From Colwellia sp. 75C3 (GTDB lineage Bacteria; Pseudomonadota; Gammaproteobacteria; Enterobacterales; Alteromonadaceae): DNA of 64,000 nucleotides. The notes under the pieces are model-generated. The model was not told the origin of the DNA. It searched no databases and saw nothing but the letters and a program-made list of their open reading frames with translations. The translations under genes and the position numbers were made by a program. The stretch covers positions 1 to 64,000 of the forward strand of contig NZ_PJAU01000047.1 of assembly GCF_002836255.1 (NCBI RefSeq). The letters are read 5' to 3'. Numbering within the stretch: the first letter of the stretch is position 1; each line of letters starts with the position of its first letter. Positions 27,857 to 36,929 of this stretch are shown in pieces.

Positions 27857-28546
27857 ATGAATATGATCAAACCACAATGGCAGCAGTTAATTAATCGTGA
27901 AACTAAGCAAAGCTACTTTAAAAACTTAATCACTGAAGTCGAAAAACAAAGAGCATCAGAAATTTCAATTTATCCAGCAGAAAAAGATGTGTTTAATGCT
28001 TTTAATCATGTTGATATAGCCGATGTAAAAATTGTTATTCTTGGCCAGGATCCTTATCACGGCAAAGATCAAGCCCATGGTTTAGCTTTTTCAGTTCAAG
28101 ATGGTATTAAAGTGCCACCATCACTCGTTAATATGTATAAAGAGCTGTCAACGGATATCAAGGGCTTTAAAGCACCAAAGCATGGTTGTTTAACGCATTG
28201 GGCGGAGCAAGGGGTCTTATTGCTAAATACAGTGTTAACTGTGCAGCAAGGTAATGCGCATTCTCATGCGAAACTGGGTTGGGAAATGTTTACTGAGCAA
28301 GTTATTAACGAATTGAATGAATATAATAATGGCTGTGTGTTTATCTTGTGGGGCGCACATGCGCATAAAAAAGGTAAAAATATAAACCAAGAAAAGCATT
28401 TAGTTTTAGCGGGCCCACATCCATCGCCATTGTCTGCCTACCGAGGTTTTTATGGCTGTCAGCATTTCTCTCAAGCCAACACTTGGTTGGCTAAACACGA
28501 GATTAATCAAATCGATTGGCAATTACCTGCAGAAGTATCCGTTTAA
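27857..28546 (+). CDS. ung: Uracil-DNA glycosylase (family 1)
   Basis: Ung removes uracil from DNA to start base-excision repair. It is about 229 residues long. The water-activating motif GQDPYHG (Asp about 65), GLAFSV, LLLNTVLTV, and HPSPLSAYRGF with the catalytic His are all present. The exact start is uncertain: ATGs at 27857 and 27863 and a TTG at 27851 are in frame, the TTG being best spaced from CAGG. It is monocistronic after the thr terminator. Confidence 0.96.
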   Translation: MNMIKPQWQQLINRETKQSYFKNLITEVEKQRASEISIYPAEKDVFNAFNHVDIADVKIVILGQDPYHGKDQAHGLAFSVQDGIKVPPSLVNMYKELSTDIKGFKAPKHGCLTHWAEQGVLLLNTVLTVQQGNAHSHAKLGWEMFTEQVINELNEYNNGCVFILWGAHAHKKGKNINQEKHLVLAGPHPSPLSAYRGFYGCQHFSQANTWLAKHEINQIDWQLPAEVSV

Positions 28547-28650
28547 AGTTATACAAAAGTTAGTTACGGTAAACACTTAACAATTTTATAATTGTATTGA
28601 GTCTGCTATATTTTAAATAGAGAGCTACTTTATAGAACATAGGAAATACA

Positions 28651-28953
28651 ATGGGTGTCAATTTTTCACAATTCGATGAGTCGTCAGTAGTAATACTAAA
28701 ACGATTAGCACTACATTTTCCTAGCCCAACAGAGATTGGCTTTAATGATGTCTTTCCAGAGTCAGAGGCTGAAATTGATAAACGTGCTGCCCATATAGGT
28801 ACACTCGCCTTTTTACGTCATGAAGACCTTATTGCTCATGACGTTGGTAGCGCATCATCTTTTATTCTTACCCGTAAAGGCATAGCGTTATTTAATGAAG
28901 ATATCTTTCAGCATATAAAAAACCAGCTCAATAGTGAAGTCGATAGTATTTAA
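28651..28953 (+). CDS. Small uncharacterised protein
   Basis: The 100-residue soluble protein is acidic, with no signal peptide or membrane segment. The order helix (SSVVILKRLALHFPSPTEI), helix (EAEIDKRAAHIGTLAFLRHEDLI), turn and strand (SSFILTRKGIALFNEDIF) resembles a winged-helix module. The segment LTRKGIALF is typical of the wing and last helix in small wHTH proteins. I do not recognise the family. AGGA precedes the ATG. It may be a compact transcription factor or toxin/antitoxin-like regulator, but neither is supported directly. Confidence 0.6.
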   Translation: MGVNFSQFDESSVVILKRLALHFPSPTEIGFNDVFPESEAEIDKRAAHIGTLAFLRHEDLIAHDVGSASSFILTRKGIALFNEDIFQHIKNQLNSEVDSI

Positions 28954-28995
28954 TTAGTAGCTAGTCACTGTGTTTCTTAGATGCTTTTAATAGTA

Positions 28996-29574
28996 TTAAT
29001 TGCCAAAGTGAATAATCATTTCTGCCGCTTCACAGTGGCAGTTATGACCACATAAAATGCAGTTATAACCTTGTTTACTCTCCTCATTCCATTTATTCGG
29101 GTGGGACTTTATTAATTTCCCTCCACATTTACTGAAATATGACACGGCACTATTATTAGGGCTTTGTTTCCATAAATGGCTAATACCTGCTTGGGCGCCT
29201 TGTTGCTGCGCAGCGTTAATGGCAAGTTGTAATAGTTGTTTACCAATACCTAAACCGCGATATTTCTCATCAACGGTATTACATTTAAAGTAACAACATT
29301 TTTGACTGTCGAGCTGCCATAATTCGGGCGTACACCATTGATCTATTCGCCAATTATTGGCGGAATAAGTGCTACGAAAGCCAACAACTTGCTTATTAAG
29401 TAAAGCAACAAAACTACAATTTATCTCGTTAACTATACCTTTATTGGTCCATGCAACTATTTTTTCATCATCTAAATAACCATCACCATGAACATGATTG
29501 GCAAGGGCAATAACTTGAGAATAATACTCACTAGTTAAAGGAAAATACTTAATTTTTTCTTTTATAATAGTCAT
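28996..29574 (-). CDS. GNAT family N-acetyltransferase with C-terminal Cys cluster
   Basis: The 192-residue acetyltransferase has the acetyl-CoA motif RGLGIGKQLLQLAI (R/QxxGxG/A) at about residues 100-113 and the substrate-side strand VVGFRSTYSANNW. The last 24 residues include CILCGHNCHC followed by EAAEMIIHFGN, four Cys and two His in a compact stretch that could bind a metal. The substrate is unknown. It runs convergently with the preceding small gene. Confidence 0.82.
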   Translation of the reverse strand: MTIIKEKIKYFPLTSEYYSQVIALANHVHGDGYLDDEKIVAWTNKGIVNEINCSFVALLNKQVVGFRSTYSANNWRIDQWCTPELWQLDSQKCCYFKCNTVDEKYRGLGIGKQLLQLAINAAQQQGAQAGISHLWKQSPNNSAVSYFSKCGGKLIKSHPNKWNEESKQGYNCILCGHNCHCEAAEMIIHFGN

Positions 29575-29668
29575 GGTTTATTAACACATCTAATGGGGTA
29601 TCTCAACATTAAGATAGCAAAGCTTTAGACAAGTTGCAGTTAAAAAAATTTATATTAAACGTATCCAT

Positions 29669-30622
29669 TTAGTCTAAACGATTTAATTCTTTACCTTGTT
29701 CGAAGGCAATAATATTTTGACTTAATAAATTAATTAACCGCTGCTGCGCCTCAATACTTGCCCAGGCGATATGAGCAGTAATTTTTAAATTCGCTAAATT
29801 ACTGTTAAGTAACGGGTGTGAAGCGGGTGGCGGCTCTTGTGTTAATACATCTAAAATAGCACAAGCAATCTCTTTGCTTTTTAAGGCATTTAATAAAGCA
29901 GGTTCATCAATCAAAGCACCCCGAGCAGTATTGACTAACACTGCGGTATTTTTCATACGTGATAAAACATCAGCATTGATTAAGTTTTCTGTTTCAGCAG
30001 TTTGTGGGCAATGTAAGCTAATAATGTCAGCTTGTTCTATGACTTGATCAAACGTAACTCTGTCTGCTCTAATTACACTGGCCGTAGGTCGCTCACTAAT
30101 AAGCACTTTCATATTAAAAGCCTGTGCAATAGCTGTAACGGCTTTACCTAAACTACCATAACCAACAATGCCCAGTGTTTTGCCCGCTAATTCACTGATG
30201 CTATTACCGTGGTAACAAAAAGCATCACTTTTAGACCATAAACCTTGCTCTGTATTATTATTTTGGTGGCTGGTTTGTTGATAATACTCGAGTAATTGGG
30301 CGAAAACATATTGTGCTACTGCTTGCCCGGCATAACCGCTGACATTAGTGACGGCAATATTTAAATGGCTAGCCGCTTTTATATCTACATTGTTATAACC
30401 GGTAGCGCTGATACAAATGAGCTTTACCTTAGGTAAGGATGATAATATTTCGGCAGTTAATAGCACCTTATTAGTAATAATAATATCGGCATCAAGGCAG
30501 CGCGGTATAATTTCAGTAGCAGAGGTATTCTCATAACAGACTAACTGTGAAACCTGTTGTTTAATCGCTGAAAACTCAATGGCAGAACTGAAGGTGTTTT
30601 TATCTAAAAATACTGCACGCAT
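29669..30622 (-). CDS. D-2-hydroxyacid dehydrogenase (glycerate/hydroxypyruvate type)
   Basis: The 317-residue NAD(P)-dependent enzyme has GIVGYGSLGKAV (GxGxxG, about residues 149-160), then HCPQTAETENLI, NTARGALIDE with the catalytic Arg region, the Glu in DVLTQEPP and the catalytic His in KITAHIAW. This order fits 2-hydroxyacid dehydrogenases of the glycerate dehydrogenase group (HprA-like). The exact substrate cannot be fixed by sequence. It stands alone between a GNAT gene and NnrS; a terminator separates it from NnrS. Confidence 0.88.
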   Translation of the reverse strand: MRAVFLDKNTFSSAIEFSAIKQQVSQLVCYENTSATEIIPRCLDADIIITNKVLLTAEILSSLPKVKLICISATGYNNVDIKAASHLNIAVTNVSGYAGQAVAQYVFAQLLEYYQQTSHQNNNTEQGLWSKSDAFCYHGNSISELAGKTLGIVGYGSLGKAVTAIAQAFNMKVLISERPTASVIRADRVTFDQVIEQADIISLHCPQTAETENLINADVLSRMKNTAVLVNTARGALIDEPALLNALKSKEIACAILDVLTQEPPPASHPLLNSNLANLKITAHIAWASIEAQQRLINLLSQNIIAFEQGKELNRLD

Positions 30623-30713
30623 ATTATTTACTCTATTATTTTTAATTGTTATCTAATTATTTTATTGCTGGTTTAGTCATTACTTAGCAAAGTTCTTTAG
30701 CTCCCCGCAATAA

Positions 30714-30754
30714 AAATAAGCTAGGTAATTCTTAGAGAACTAGCTAGCTTATTT
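30714..30754 (-). terminator. Terminator downstream of nnrS
   Basis: On the minus strand AAATAAGCTAG (30744-30754) and CTAGCTTATTT (30714-30724) form an 11-bp stem followed by T-rich sequence. A second hairpin without U-tract, ACGACTGTAA/TTGCAGTCGT at 30764-30787, lies between it and the nnrS stop. Confidence 0.65.
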
Positions 30755-30811
30755 ACCTATTCAACGACTGTAATAAATTGCAGTCGTGATAATTAGATAG
30801 TGTAAATCACG

Positions 30812-32017
30812 TTATCCAGGGCGACCATCTTTTCTTGCGTTTATTAACATAGGACCGTAACCAATAATAAAGATGGCAAAAGCGATAAGCCAAAATCCGC
30901 CACTGATATCAATAAAGAGTAACGTTTTTTCAGGCACAGCCCAAGGACCAAAAGCACGAACAAGTGCAGCTAAGCTTATTAATACATAGGCAATGGTCAT
31001 CGATTTTGGTGGTGTTAGCGGACGACCAGTATGGCCTAAAGAAACACGCGAAATCATAGCTAAAATCAAACCACCAATACCGCCAACCGTCAGTAAGTGC
31101 CAAACATGATTACTCGGTACTTCGGGTATTAAGTAACTTGCACCCAGTACGAATAAACCAAAACAGATAAATTTCATCGCGCCGTGGATAGACCATAAAA
31201 GCGGTACCTGTAAAGTGATCCAAGGTCGCCATCTTAGCCAACGCATCGTTTGAAATAGACTCGAAATGATAAGTAATATGCCAAAAAATAGCGCTGAAAA
31301 GCCAACTATTGGTTGTAATAATAAACTGAACATCGCAATGGCTAAACTACCATTGGCTGCTTTATCTAACCAAGGTAGTGGTATCGCTTTATCGGTTTTT
31401 GTCCCATTACTGGTAAACATAGGAACAACACGACCAGCCATTACCGACATTAAAAACGTAACGAGCATAACGCCAGCATAACCAGAATAAATGCTATTAA
31501 ATGTTGTTGGGAAGTGTATTGCTAGGTGCATCTCTGCATTAGCGATAGTAAATAATGCTAATAGTGGTACAAAGAATAAATTACGATACTGCTTGATGGC
31601 CAAAATGGGTTTAGCTAAAACATAAGCAACCGTTGGCAGAAAAAGTAAGTCAATTATGCTTGAAAGCGTTGAACCAAGTAACTCAGGCATTACTAGAAAA
31701 ATTCGACCCGCTAACCAGAGTAGGAATAACGCGAGTAGTGTTGTACCTTGGGCACCTCTAACGCCGGTCCAATTTTGTACTGCTGTTAGGAGAAACCCTG
31801 CAATAATGGCACCGCCAAAACCAAAGATCATTTCATGAATATGCCACCAATAACCGCCCCCCAAAGGCGATAAGTCAATTGTTCCCTTATACATTAATAG
31901 CCAAAGCGTGATGGCGAAAACACTAAAGATCGCGCCACTAAGGAAAAAGGGTCGAAAGCCTAAGCGTAATAGTGGTGGAATTTTTTGTTCTGTTGCTAAG
32001 TCGGTGATTTGCATCAT
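30812..32017 (-). CDS. nnrS: NnrS family protein
   Basis: This 401-residue integral membrane protein has about 12 hydrophobic helices. LRLGFRPFFLSGAIFS near the N-terminus, WWHIHEMIFGFGGAIIAGFLLTAVQNWTG and AGRVVPMFTSNG are the NnrS hallmarks. NnrS contains haem and copper and protects against nitric-oxide stress in other bacteria. Its His-rich motifs (HIHEM) are intact. No denitrification genes are in the window. I did not find a convincing NsrR or FNR site upstream. Confidence 0.92.
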   Translation of the reverse strand: MMQITDLATEQKIPPLLRLGFRPFFLSGAIFSVFAITLWLLMYKGTIDLSPLGGGYWWHIHEMIFGFGGAIIAGFLLTAVQNWTGVRGAQGTTLLALFLLWLAGRIFLVMPELLGSTLSSIIDLLFLPTVAYVLAKPILAIKQYRNLFFVPLLALFTIANAEMHLAIHFPTTFNSIYSGYAGVMLVTFLMSVMAGRVVPMFTSNGTKTDKAIPLPWLDKAANGSLAIAMFSLLLQPIVGFSALFFGILLIISSLFQTMRWLRWRPWITLQVPLLWSIHGAMKFICFGLFVLGASYLIPEVPSNHVWHLLTVGGIGGLILAMISRVSLGHTGRPLTPPKSMTIAYVLISLAALVRAFGPWAVPEKTLLFIDISGGFWLIAFAIFIIGYGPMLINARKDGRPG

Positions 32018-32156
32018 TTGTGTGCCTTATGTACATCGAAGATGATTATGACGATATTGTTAGGAATGATTGTTATAAATGATTGTAATGAATAGTCAGT
32101 GGCGATGCCCGAAATAGATCAATGAATAGTGAATAATTAGGTGGATATAATATAAA

Positions 32157-32184
32157 ACTAGGCTATCGATGTTGATAGCCTAGT
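32157..32184 (-). terminator. Terminator downstream of thioredoxin
   Basis: ACTAGGCTATC (32157-32167) and GATAGCCTAGT (32174-32184) form an 11-bp perfect stem; on the minus strand it is followed by TTTTATATTAT. Confidence 0.8.
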
Positions 32185-32207
32185 GAGCTAAGTAGCAAGG
32201 GATTTTA

Positions 32208-32537
32208 TTACTGCTGAACGAATTTTTTAACTTGGCTAACCGAAGCTGCGCCTACTTGTGTTGCAACGCGTTCTCCATTGTTCATTAATAATAATGTAGG
32301 AATGCCTCGGATACCCAATTTAGTCATTAGCTCCTGGCTGTCATCAGCGTTAATTTTGATGACTCTAATATCTTGATGTTCTTGTGCTATTTGCTCAACA
32401 ACGGGCGCTATCATCTTACATGGCGCGCACCATGGTGCATAAAAATCGATTAATACTTTACCTTTGACTTGCTCTACTTGTTGTGAAAAATTCTCGGCTA
32501 AAACGTCTTCAACTTTTATCAATGTTGCTGTGCTCAT
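32208..32537 (-). CDS. Thioredoxin
   Basis: The 109-residue protein contains WCAPCK with redox cysteines C37 and C40, preceded by LIDFYAP, and the cis-Pro segment RGIPTLLLM. It is a cytoplasmic disulphide reductase. I chose the ATG at 32537 because GGAG lies six bases upstream; starts at 32549 and 32573 are in frame but less well placed. It is divergent from a LysR regulator with an inverted-repeat operator between them, which suggests that the regulator controls it. It is probably an accessory thioredoxin rather than TrxA, but this is inference. Confidence 0.93.
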   Translation of the reverse strand: MSTATLIKVEDVLAENFSQQVEQVKGKVLIDFYAPWCAPCKMIAPVVEQIAQEHQDIRVIKINADDSQELMTKLGIRGIPTLLLMNNGERVATQVGAASVSQVKKFVQQ

Positions 32538-32566
32538 GATGTACTCCATTATGTAGGGGGTATTTA

Positions 32567-32588
32567 ATACCATACGGATTAATTACTG
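32567..32588. repeat. End fragment resembling the ATACCAA repeat family
   Basis: ATACCATACGGATTAATTACTG resembles the left end of the element at 52531 (ATACCAAACGAATTAATTTA) but no partner end or internal module is nearby. It lies between thioredoxin and its divergent regulator. Confidence 0.45.
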
Positions 32589-32699
32589 TTGTTTTTCTGT
32601 AGTGAATCAAGCTTCAACGAGTTTTACTTAACGCTTAATCAGTAAATGCAGTGTACTTAAGTTGTAATTACTTTATTAGATGTGTTTAATGGGATTCAT

Positions 32700-32717
32700 T
32701 GTTCTGAAAATAGAACA
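32700..32717. promoter_or_regulatory. Probable LysR-type operator
   Basis: TGTTCTGAAAATAGAACA is a perfect TGTTCT-N6-AGAACA inverted repeat containing a T-N11-A core, centred about 41 bp before the lysR ATG and about 170 bp from the thioredoxin start. Position and symmetry fit autoregulation and divergent control. Confidence 0.6.
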
Positions 32718-32749
32718 GTTATCGAAAAGTTCATAAGGCAAGGGGAAGC

Positions 32750-33688
32750 ATGAAATTGAGCAATTTAGATGATTTGCATTTATTTGTATGCTTAGTAGAA
32801 GCGGGATCGTTTACCTTAGCGGCAAAAGAATTAGGCATAGCAAAATCAAAACTAAGTCGACGCTTAGTCTCGTTAGAAAAAAAATTAGGCTGTGAACTGC
32901 TGTTGCGCACTACACGAAAGCAAGAGCTTACCGATAGTGGTCGACTACTCTTTTGTGCCAGTAAAGAGCATATAGATGCCTTAGCTAAAGTAGAAGAAGA
33001 GCTTTCTTCTTCATTGAGTCAACCGCAAGGTAAACTGAACATTTTATTACCGTTAGAATTTTTTAATAAAATTATAAGTACCTTAATTGGCGACTTTTTG
33101 AGACGTTACCCTAAAATTAAATTACATTGTCAGCATTACTCTGGATCGGTTCCTGAATTTGATCCCAAGTTTGATCTTTGTTTTGTGTTACACGAACAAG
33201 CGCTGCCCACAACAAATTGGATTGCGAAAGAATTATTAAGCTTCCCACAATCTATTTACCTTTCGGCAACTATGTCGTCTAAGGCAGAAAGTAAACTGCT
33301 GCAAGAAAAGCTGATTAAACCAGAACAACTTAGCCAATATGACTGTATCTTAGAAGAAGAAAATCAGCCTTGGCACTTTCGTAATGGTGATAAAATCGAG
33401 CAAGTGAATGTTGGCGGTAGAGTGGTACTTTCTAGTCCTGAAATGCGTCTTCAAGCAGCGGAACAAGGTCTTGGTCTGTGTAAATTACCTGATTATATTA
33501 TCAGGAACATTGCGTTAAAAACGGATACTTTAAAAGATACTGCACCAGTACAGCCGCTACAACGATTGTCGCTCAGTAATGAAAGTGTCGCCCAGCGTTT
33601 AAGTGTGCTTTATCAAAGCCGTAATATTGCCAGTAAAACTCGAACCTTTTTAGATTACTTCCAAAGTAATGTTGGGCAATTACTGTAA
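32750..33688 (+). CDS. LysR family transcriptional regulator
   Basis: The 312-residue protein has an N-terminal winged HTH (LDDLHLFVCLVEAGSFTLAAKELGIAKSKLSRRLVSLEKKLG, about residues 5-46) and a periplasmic-binding-like effector domain beginning GKLNILLPLEFF (about 93). It belongs by look to the AaeR/DsdC-like CRG clade (SRRLVSLEKKLGCELLLRTTRK). The effector is unknown. It is divergent from thioredoxin, with a perfect inverted repeat in the shared region. A strong Shine-Dalgarno (AAGGGGAAG) precedes the ATG. Confidence 0.93.
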   Translation: MKLSNLDDLHLFVCLVEAGSFTLAAKELGIAKSKLSRRLVSLEKKLGCELLLRTTRKQELTDSGRLLFCASKEHIDALAKVEEELSSSLSQPQGKLNILLPLEFFNKIISTLIGDFLRRYPKIKLHCQHYSGSVPEFDPKFDLCFVLHEQALPTTNWIAKELLSFPQSIYLSATMSSKAESKLLQEKLIKPEQLSQYDCILEEENQPWHFRNGDKIEQVNVGGRVVLSSPEMRLQAAEQGLGLCKLPDYIIRNIALKTDTLKDTAPVQPLQRLSLSNESVAQRLSVLYQSRNIASKTRTFLDYFQSNVGQLL

Positions 33689-33783
33689 GTATCCAATGAA
33701 TATTCGATATGCAGTTTTGCCACAGGCACTAACGATTGTTATGATGTGGCATCTTTTTATTAACGAATAAATCATTGAATTTT

Positions 33784-34455
33784 ATGTCAGCAACGTCACT
33801 TGAACGAATTACTATAGAGCCTAAATCTCCTGCAACTTCCTGTGTAATTTGGTTACATGGCCTGGGAGATTCAGGTGCTGGCTTTGCGCCTATCGTACCA
33901 GTATTAGCTTTGCCAGAAAATCACGGTATACGCTTTATCTTCCCCCATGCACCAGAGCAAGCGGTAACCATCAATCAAGGTTATGTTATGCGCTCTTGGT
34001 ATGACATAAAGAGTATGGATTTACATAACCGCGCCGATATGAAAGGTGTATTAGAATCTGAAAAGCTGGTGCAAGCATTAATCCAAGAGCAAATTGATTT
34101 GGGTATAGCAGCAAAGAATATTGTTTTAGCAGGATTTAGCCAAGGTGGCGTATTAAGCTTATTTACCGGTTTACGTTTCTCGCAAAGTTTAGCGGGGATC
34201 TTAGCATTATCTTGTTATTTACCCACCGCAGATAAATTACCAGAGCAATGTCATAGTGCTAATGTTGCTACGCCAATTTTACAAAACCATGGTGATCGAG
34301 ATGATGTTGTACCTATGAGTGCGGGTAAAATGGCCAATACTTTACTTACAGCAGCTAACTATAAAGTAACTTGGCAGAGTTACTCGATGGAGCATTCGGT
34401 ATTACCAGAGCAGCTCGCTGATATTTCAACTTGGTTACAAGCTAGATTACTTTAG
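33784..34455 (+). CDS. Carboxylesterase / phospholipase, alpha/beta hydrolase
   Basis: The roughly 223-residue hydrolase has VIWLHGLGDSGAGFAP (oxyanion region), nucleophile Ser in GFSQGG, Asp in HGDRDDVVP and His in MEHSVLPEQ. The order and size match the small carboxylesterase (EstB/YpfH-like) family. No signal peptide is present. The physiological ester is unknown. The ATG at 33784 is chosen; a TTG at 33775 is in frame. It may be cotranscribed with lysR (about 95 bp gap). Confidence 0.88.
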   Translation: MSATSLERITIEPKSPATSCVIWLHGLGDSGAGFAPIVPVLALPENHGIRFIFPHAPEQAVTINQGYVMRSWYDIKSMDLHNRADMKGVLESEKLVQALIQEQIDLGIAAKNIVLAGFSQGGVLSLFTGLRFSQSLAGILALSCYLPTADKLPEQCHSANVATPILQNHGDRDDVVPMSAGKMANTLLTAANYKVTWQSYSMEHSVLPEQLADISTWLQARLL

Positions 34456-34511
34456 AGCTCACGACTTAAGGTTCTTTTTTTCATTTGAATTATATAATTT
34501 AAGGGTGATGA

Positions 34512-35444
34512 ATGGACAACATCAAAAGACAAAACGGAATTGAAAACACGATGAAAGCAAAAGCAACAACAACAGCAATGAAAGCGATAAAGGCAAGGCT
34601 AACGTCTCAACGACTTATTCGCTACTTTACTGTTGCTAACGTGCTAAAGCTCATTGTTTTATTGTGCTTGTGCCTTTTCATTTATAAAAAATCGAACCAA
34701 TCTCAACAAGAAGATAATAACAGTTTAGCCTATCTTGCTAGTCCTAAAGTAGACGATATTTATTTTTTAGACTTTCGTCTGCTCAGTGAAAGCCTGAGGC
34801 CTAATCAAAAATATCGCATTGCCAAAGTAGTCGATATTACCGGTGATATCGTGACACTGCTTTATGGCAATGTTTTATATCTTCGTCAGCAATCATTAAA
34901 AGATAGTATTCGCTACGGACAATTAAGGTACAAAGGTTATTTTGAATCTAAGCGGTATGATTTAAAGCTTTCCAAGTTAAAAAGTATGCATGACTCTGCG
35001 GCAATTTATATGATTAAACGGCCAGATCAAAATATGCTTTATGGAAATTATATTAATGATCCTAAGCCTGAACTTAGTTCAACATTATATATTCCTGGTA
35101 AACGAGAAAACCTTGCAGGGCTAAGCTTTAAAAAATCGAGCTATCTAGAAAATAACTTACAGCAAGCTTTTGAGCGATTTAGCCTATCAGCTCAGTTAGG
35201 GTTTTCTCAAGGGCAAGTTAACTTGGCTGAAATGTATTTGAGTGGTGAATATATTGATAAGGACCTTAGCCAAGCGATGTATTGGTTTAAACAAGCCGCA
35301 TTGCAAAGTAATAAAGCTGGAGTGCTTAAGTACGTGATTGTTTGTCGACAAGTGAGTTATTGCCAAGAGGGTGATTTATACCAAGAGTTAACCGATGCAG
35401 GCGTCAATATTAAAGTGAGGAAGGTAGACTTCAAGCTTAACTAA
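34512..35444 (+). CDS. Membrane-anchored Sel1-repeat protein
   Basis: In this 310-residue protein a basic Thr/Lys-rich N-terminus precedes one transmembrane helix (about residues 44-60, VLKLIVLLCLCLFIYKK), giving a probable periplasmic or extracytoplasmic body. Two or so Sel1-like helical repeats lie near the C-terminus (AFERFSLSAQLGFSQGQVNLAEMYLSG, then DLSQAMYWFKQAAL). The middle (about 70-200) is not recognised. Sel1 repeats mediate protein contacts. AAGGG precedes the ATG at 34512. It is convergent with glrR through a shared terminator. Confidence 0.75.
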   Translation: MDNIKRQNGIENTMKAKATTTAMKAIKARLTSQRLIRYFTVANVLKLIVLLCLCLFIYKKSNQSQQEDNNSLAYLASPKVDDIYFLDFRLLSESLRPNQKYRIAKVVDITGDIVTLLYGNVLYLRQQSLKDSIRYGQLRYKGYFESKRYDLKLSKLKSMHDSAAIYMIKRPDQNMLYGNYINDPKPELSSTLYIPGKRENLAGLSFKKSSYLENNLQQAFERFSLSAQLGFSQGQVNLAEMYLSGEYIDKDLSQAMYWFKQAALQSNKAGVLKYVIVCRQVSYCQEGDLYQELTDAGVNIKVRKVDFKLN

Positions 35445-35492
35445 AAAGTAACAAGCCTTAATGGTCTAGCAGACTTTACTCGTTCACAGTCT

Positions 35493-35523
35493 ATAAAGTC
35501 ACATCAACTTGATGTGACTTTAT
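35493..35523. terminator. Bidirectional terminator between Sel1 gene and glrR
   Basis: The sequence ATAAAGTCACATCAA (35493-35507), a single C, and the exact reverse complement (35509-35523) form a 31-bp near-palindrome with A/T tracts at both ends, between convergent genes. Confidence 0.85.
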
Positions 35524-35534
35524 TTTATCCATGA

Positions 35535-36908
35535 TTAGTCTTCGCGGTATGATTCTGCGACTAAGTGATGACGATTTAACAATTTATAAAACTCGGTACG
35601 ATTTCGTTGTGCAATACGTGCAGCTTGCGAGACATTACCCGCAGTAATCTTTAATAATTTAGCTAAATAATCTCGCTCAAAATGATCACGCGCTTGCTGG
35701 AAAGAGGGGAACTGAGTTGAATCATCACGCAGTGCATTTTTCACTAAATTAGCACTGATGACACTTTCACTCGATAGCGCAATACTTTGCTCTACAACAT
35801 TCTGCAACTGTCTTATATTACCAGGCCAAGGCGCACTAATAAGTAACTCCATGGCTTCTTGGCTAATGCTTTTTATAGGAACATTTGAACGAGCAACTGC
35901 TTGATTTAGAAAGTACTGTACTAGCAGTGGAATATCTTCTCGTCGTTGCATTAACGTGGGTAATTCCAACTCAACAACATTCAATCGGTAATACAAATCT
36001 TCTCTAAATGTGCCCGCTTTAATGGCTTTAGTTAAATTAACATGCGTTGCCGATATGATGCGTACATCCACTTTTATCGCTTGCGTACTGCCTACTGGTC
36101 TGATTTCTCTTTCCTGTAAAACGCGTAATAGCTTCACTTGAAAGCTTAGTGGCATATCTCCAATTTCATCTAAGAATAAAGTACCACCATCGGTTGCTTG
36201 AAATAAACCTTGGTGATTTCTCTCTGCACCGGTAAATGCGCCTTTAATGTGACCAAAGAGTTCAGACTCAAGTAGTTGTTCAGGGATCGCGGCACAATTG
36301 ATGGCAGTAAAAACTTTATCTTTACGATTACTGGCTTGATGAATGGCTTTTGCCAGTAGCTCTTTACCTGTACCACTCTGACTGTGAATAAGTACACTAA
36401 AGTCACTGTTAGCTACTTGCTTAGCTTGTTGCAATAGTGAAGTCATTACAGTACTGCGACTAATAATATTATTACGCCATTGTTCAGCTTCACAAGGTTG
36501 TTCACCACTTGAAGGCTGTAAACGTATCGCCTGCTCAACGGTATCGAGTAACTCTTGGCTTTCAAAAGGCTTAGTTAAAAAACTAAATACACCTTGCTTA
36601 GTCGCACTAATCGCATCAGGAATAGTACCGTGGGCGGTCATGATCACGACGGGAATATTGGGATGCTGTACTCTAATTTGCTCAAATAAAGCCATGCCAT
36701 CCATACCTTCCATGCGCAAATCACTAATAACGACTTGAGGAATAAAGTTTTGTAATGTTCCTAGCGCTATTTTTGCATTGGCGGCAGATTCAACATTATA
36801 ACCAGCAGCGGATAAACGAATACTGAGTAAACGTAATAAACTTGGATCGTCATCTACAATGAGAATTTTGGCTGAATTTCGGGTAACTTTTTGGCTGCTT
36901 AGGTTCAT
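35535..36908 (-). CDS. glrR: Sigma-54-dependent response regulator GlrR (QseF)
   Basis: The 457-residue protein activates sigma-54 promoters when phosphorylated by GlrK. The receiver domain has D63 (ISDLRMEG). The AAA+ domain has Walker A SGTGKE (178-183), the sigma-54 contact loop GAFTGA (223-228) and Walker B GGTLFLDEIGD (241-251). A Fis-type HTH is at the C-terminus (GNVSQAARIAQRNRTEFYKLL). Architecture, length and the glrK-qseG-glrR order match enterics. In E. coli GlrR recognises TGTC-N10-GACA sites; one such site lies upstream of the divergent EF-hand gene at 39174. Confidence 0.94.
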   Translation of the reverse strand: MNLSSQKVTRNSAKILIVDDDPSLLRLLSIRLSAAGYNVESAANAKIALGTLQNFIPQVVISDLRMEGMDGMALFEQIRVQHPNIPVVIMTAHGTIPDAISATKQGVFSFLTKPFESQELLDTVEQAIRLQPSSGEQPCEAEQWRNNIISRSTVMTSLLQQAKQVANSDFSVLIHSQSGTGKELLAKAIHQASNRKDKVFTAINCAAIPEQLLESELFGHIKGAFTGAERNHQGLFQATDGGTLFLDEIGDMPLSFQVKLLRVLQEREIRPVGSTQAIKVDVRIISATHVNLTKAIKAGTFREDLYYRLNVVELELPTLMQRREDIPLLVQYFLNQAVARSNVPIKSISQEAMELLISAPWPGNIRQLQNVVEQSIALSSESVISANLVKNALRDDSTQFPSFQQARDHFERDYLAKLLKITAGNVSQAARIAQRNRTEFYKLLNRHHLVAESYRED

Positions 36909-36929
36909 AAAACGTTCTCTGTGAGGTTT

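Noticed and set aside
32018-32156. FNR or NsrR site upstream of nnrS
   Set aside because: TTGAT/ATCAA-like pieces do not form the required spaced palindrome.
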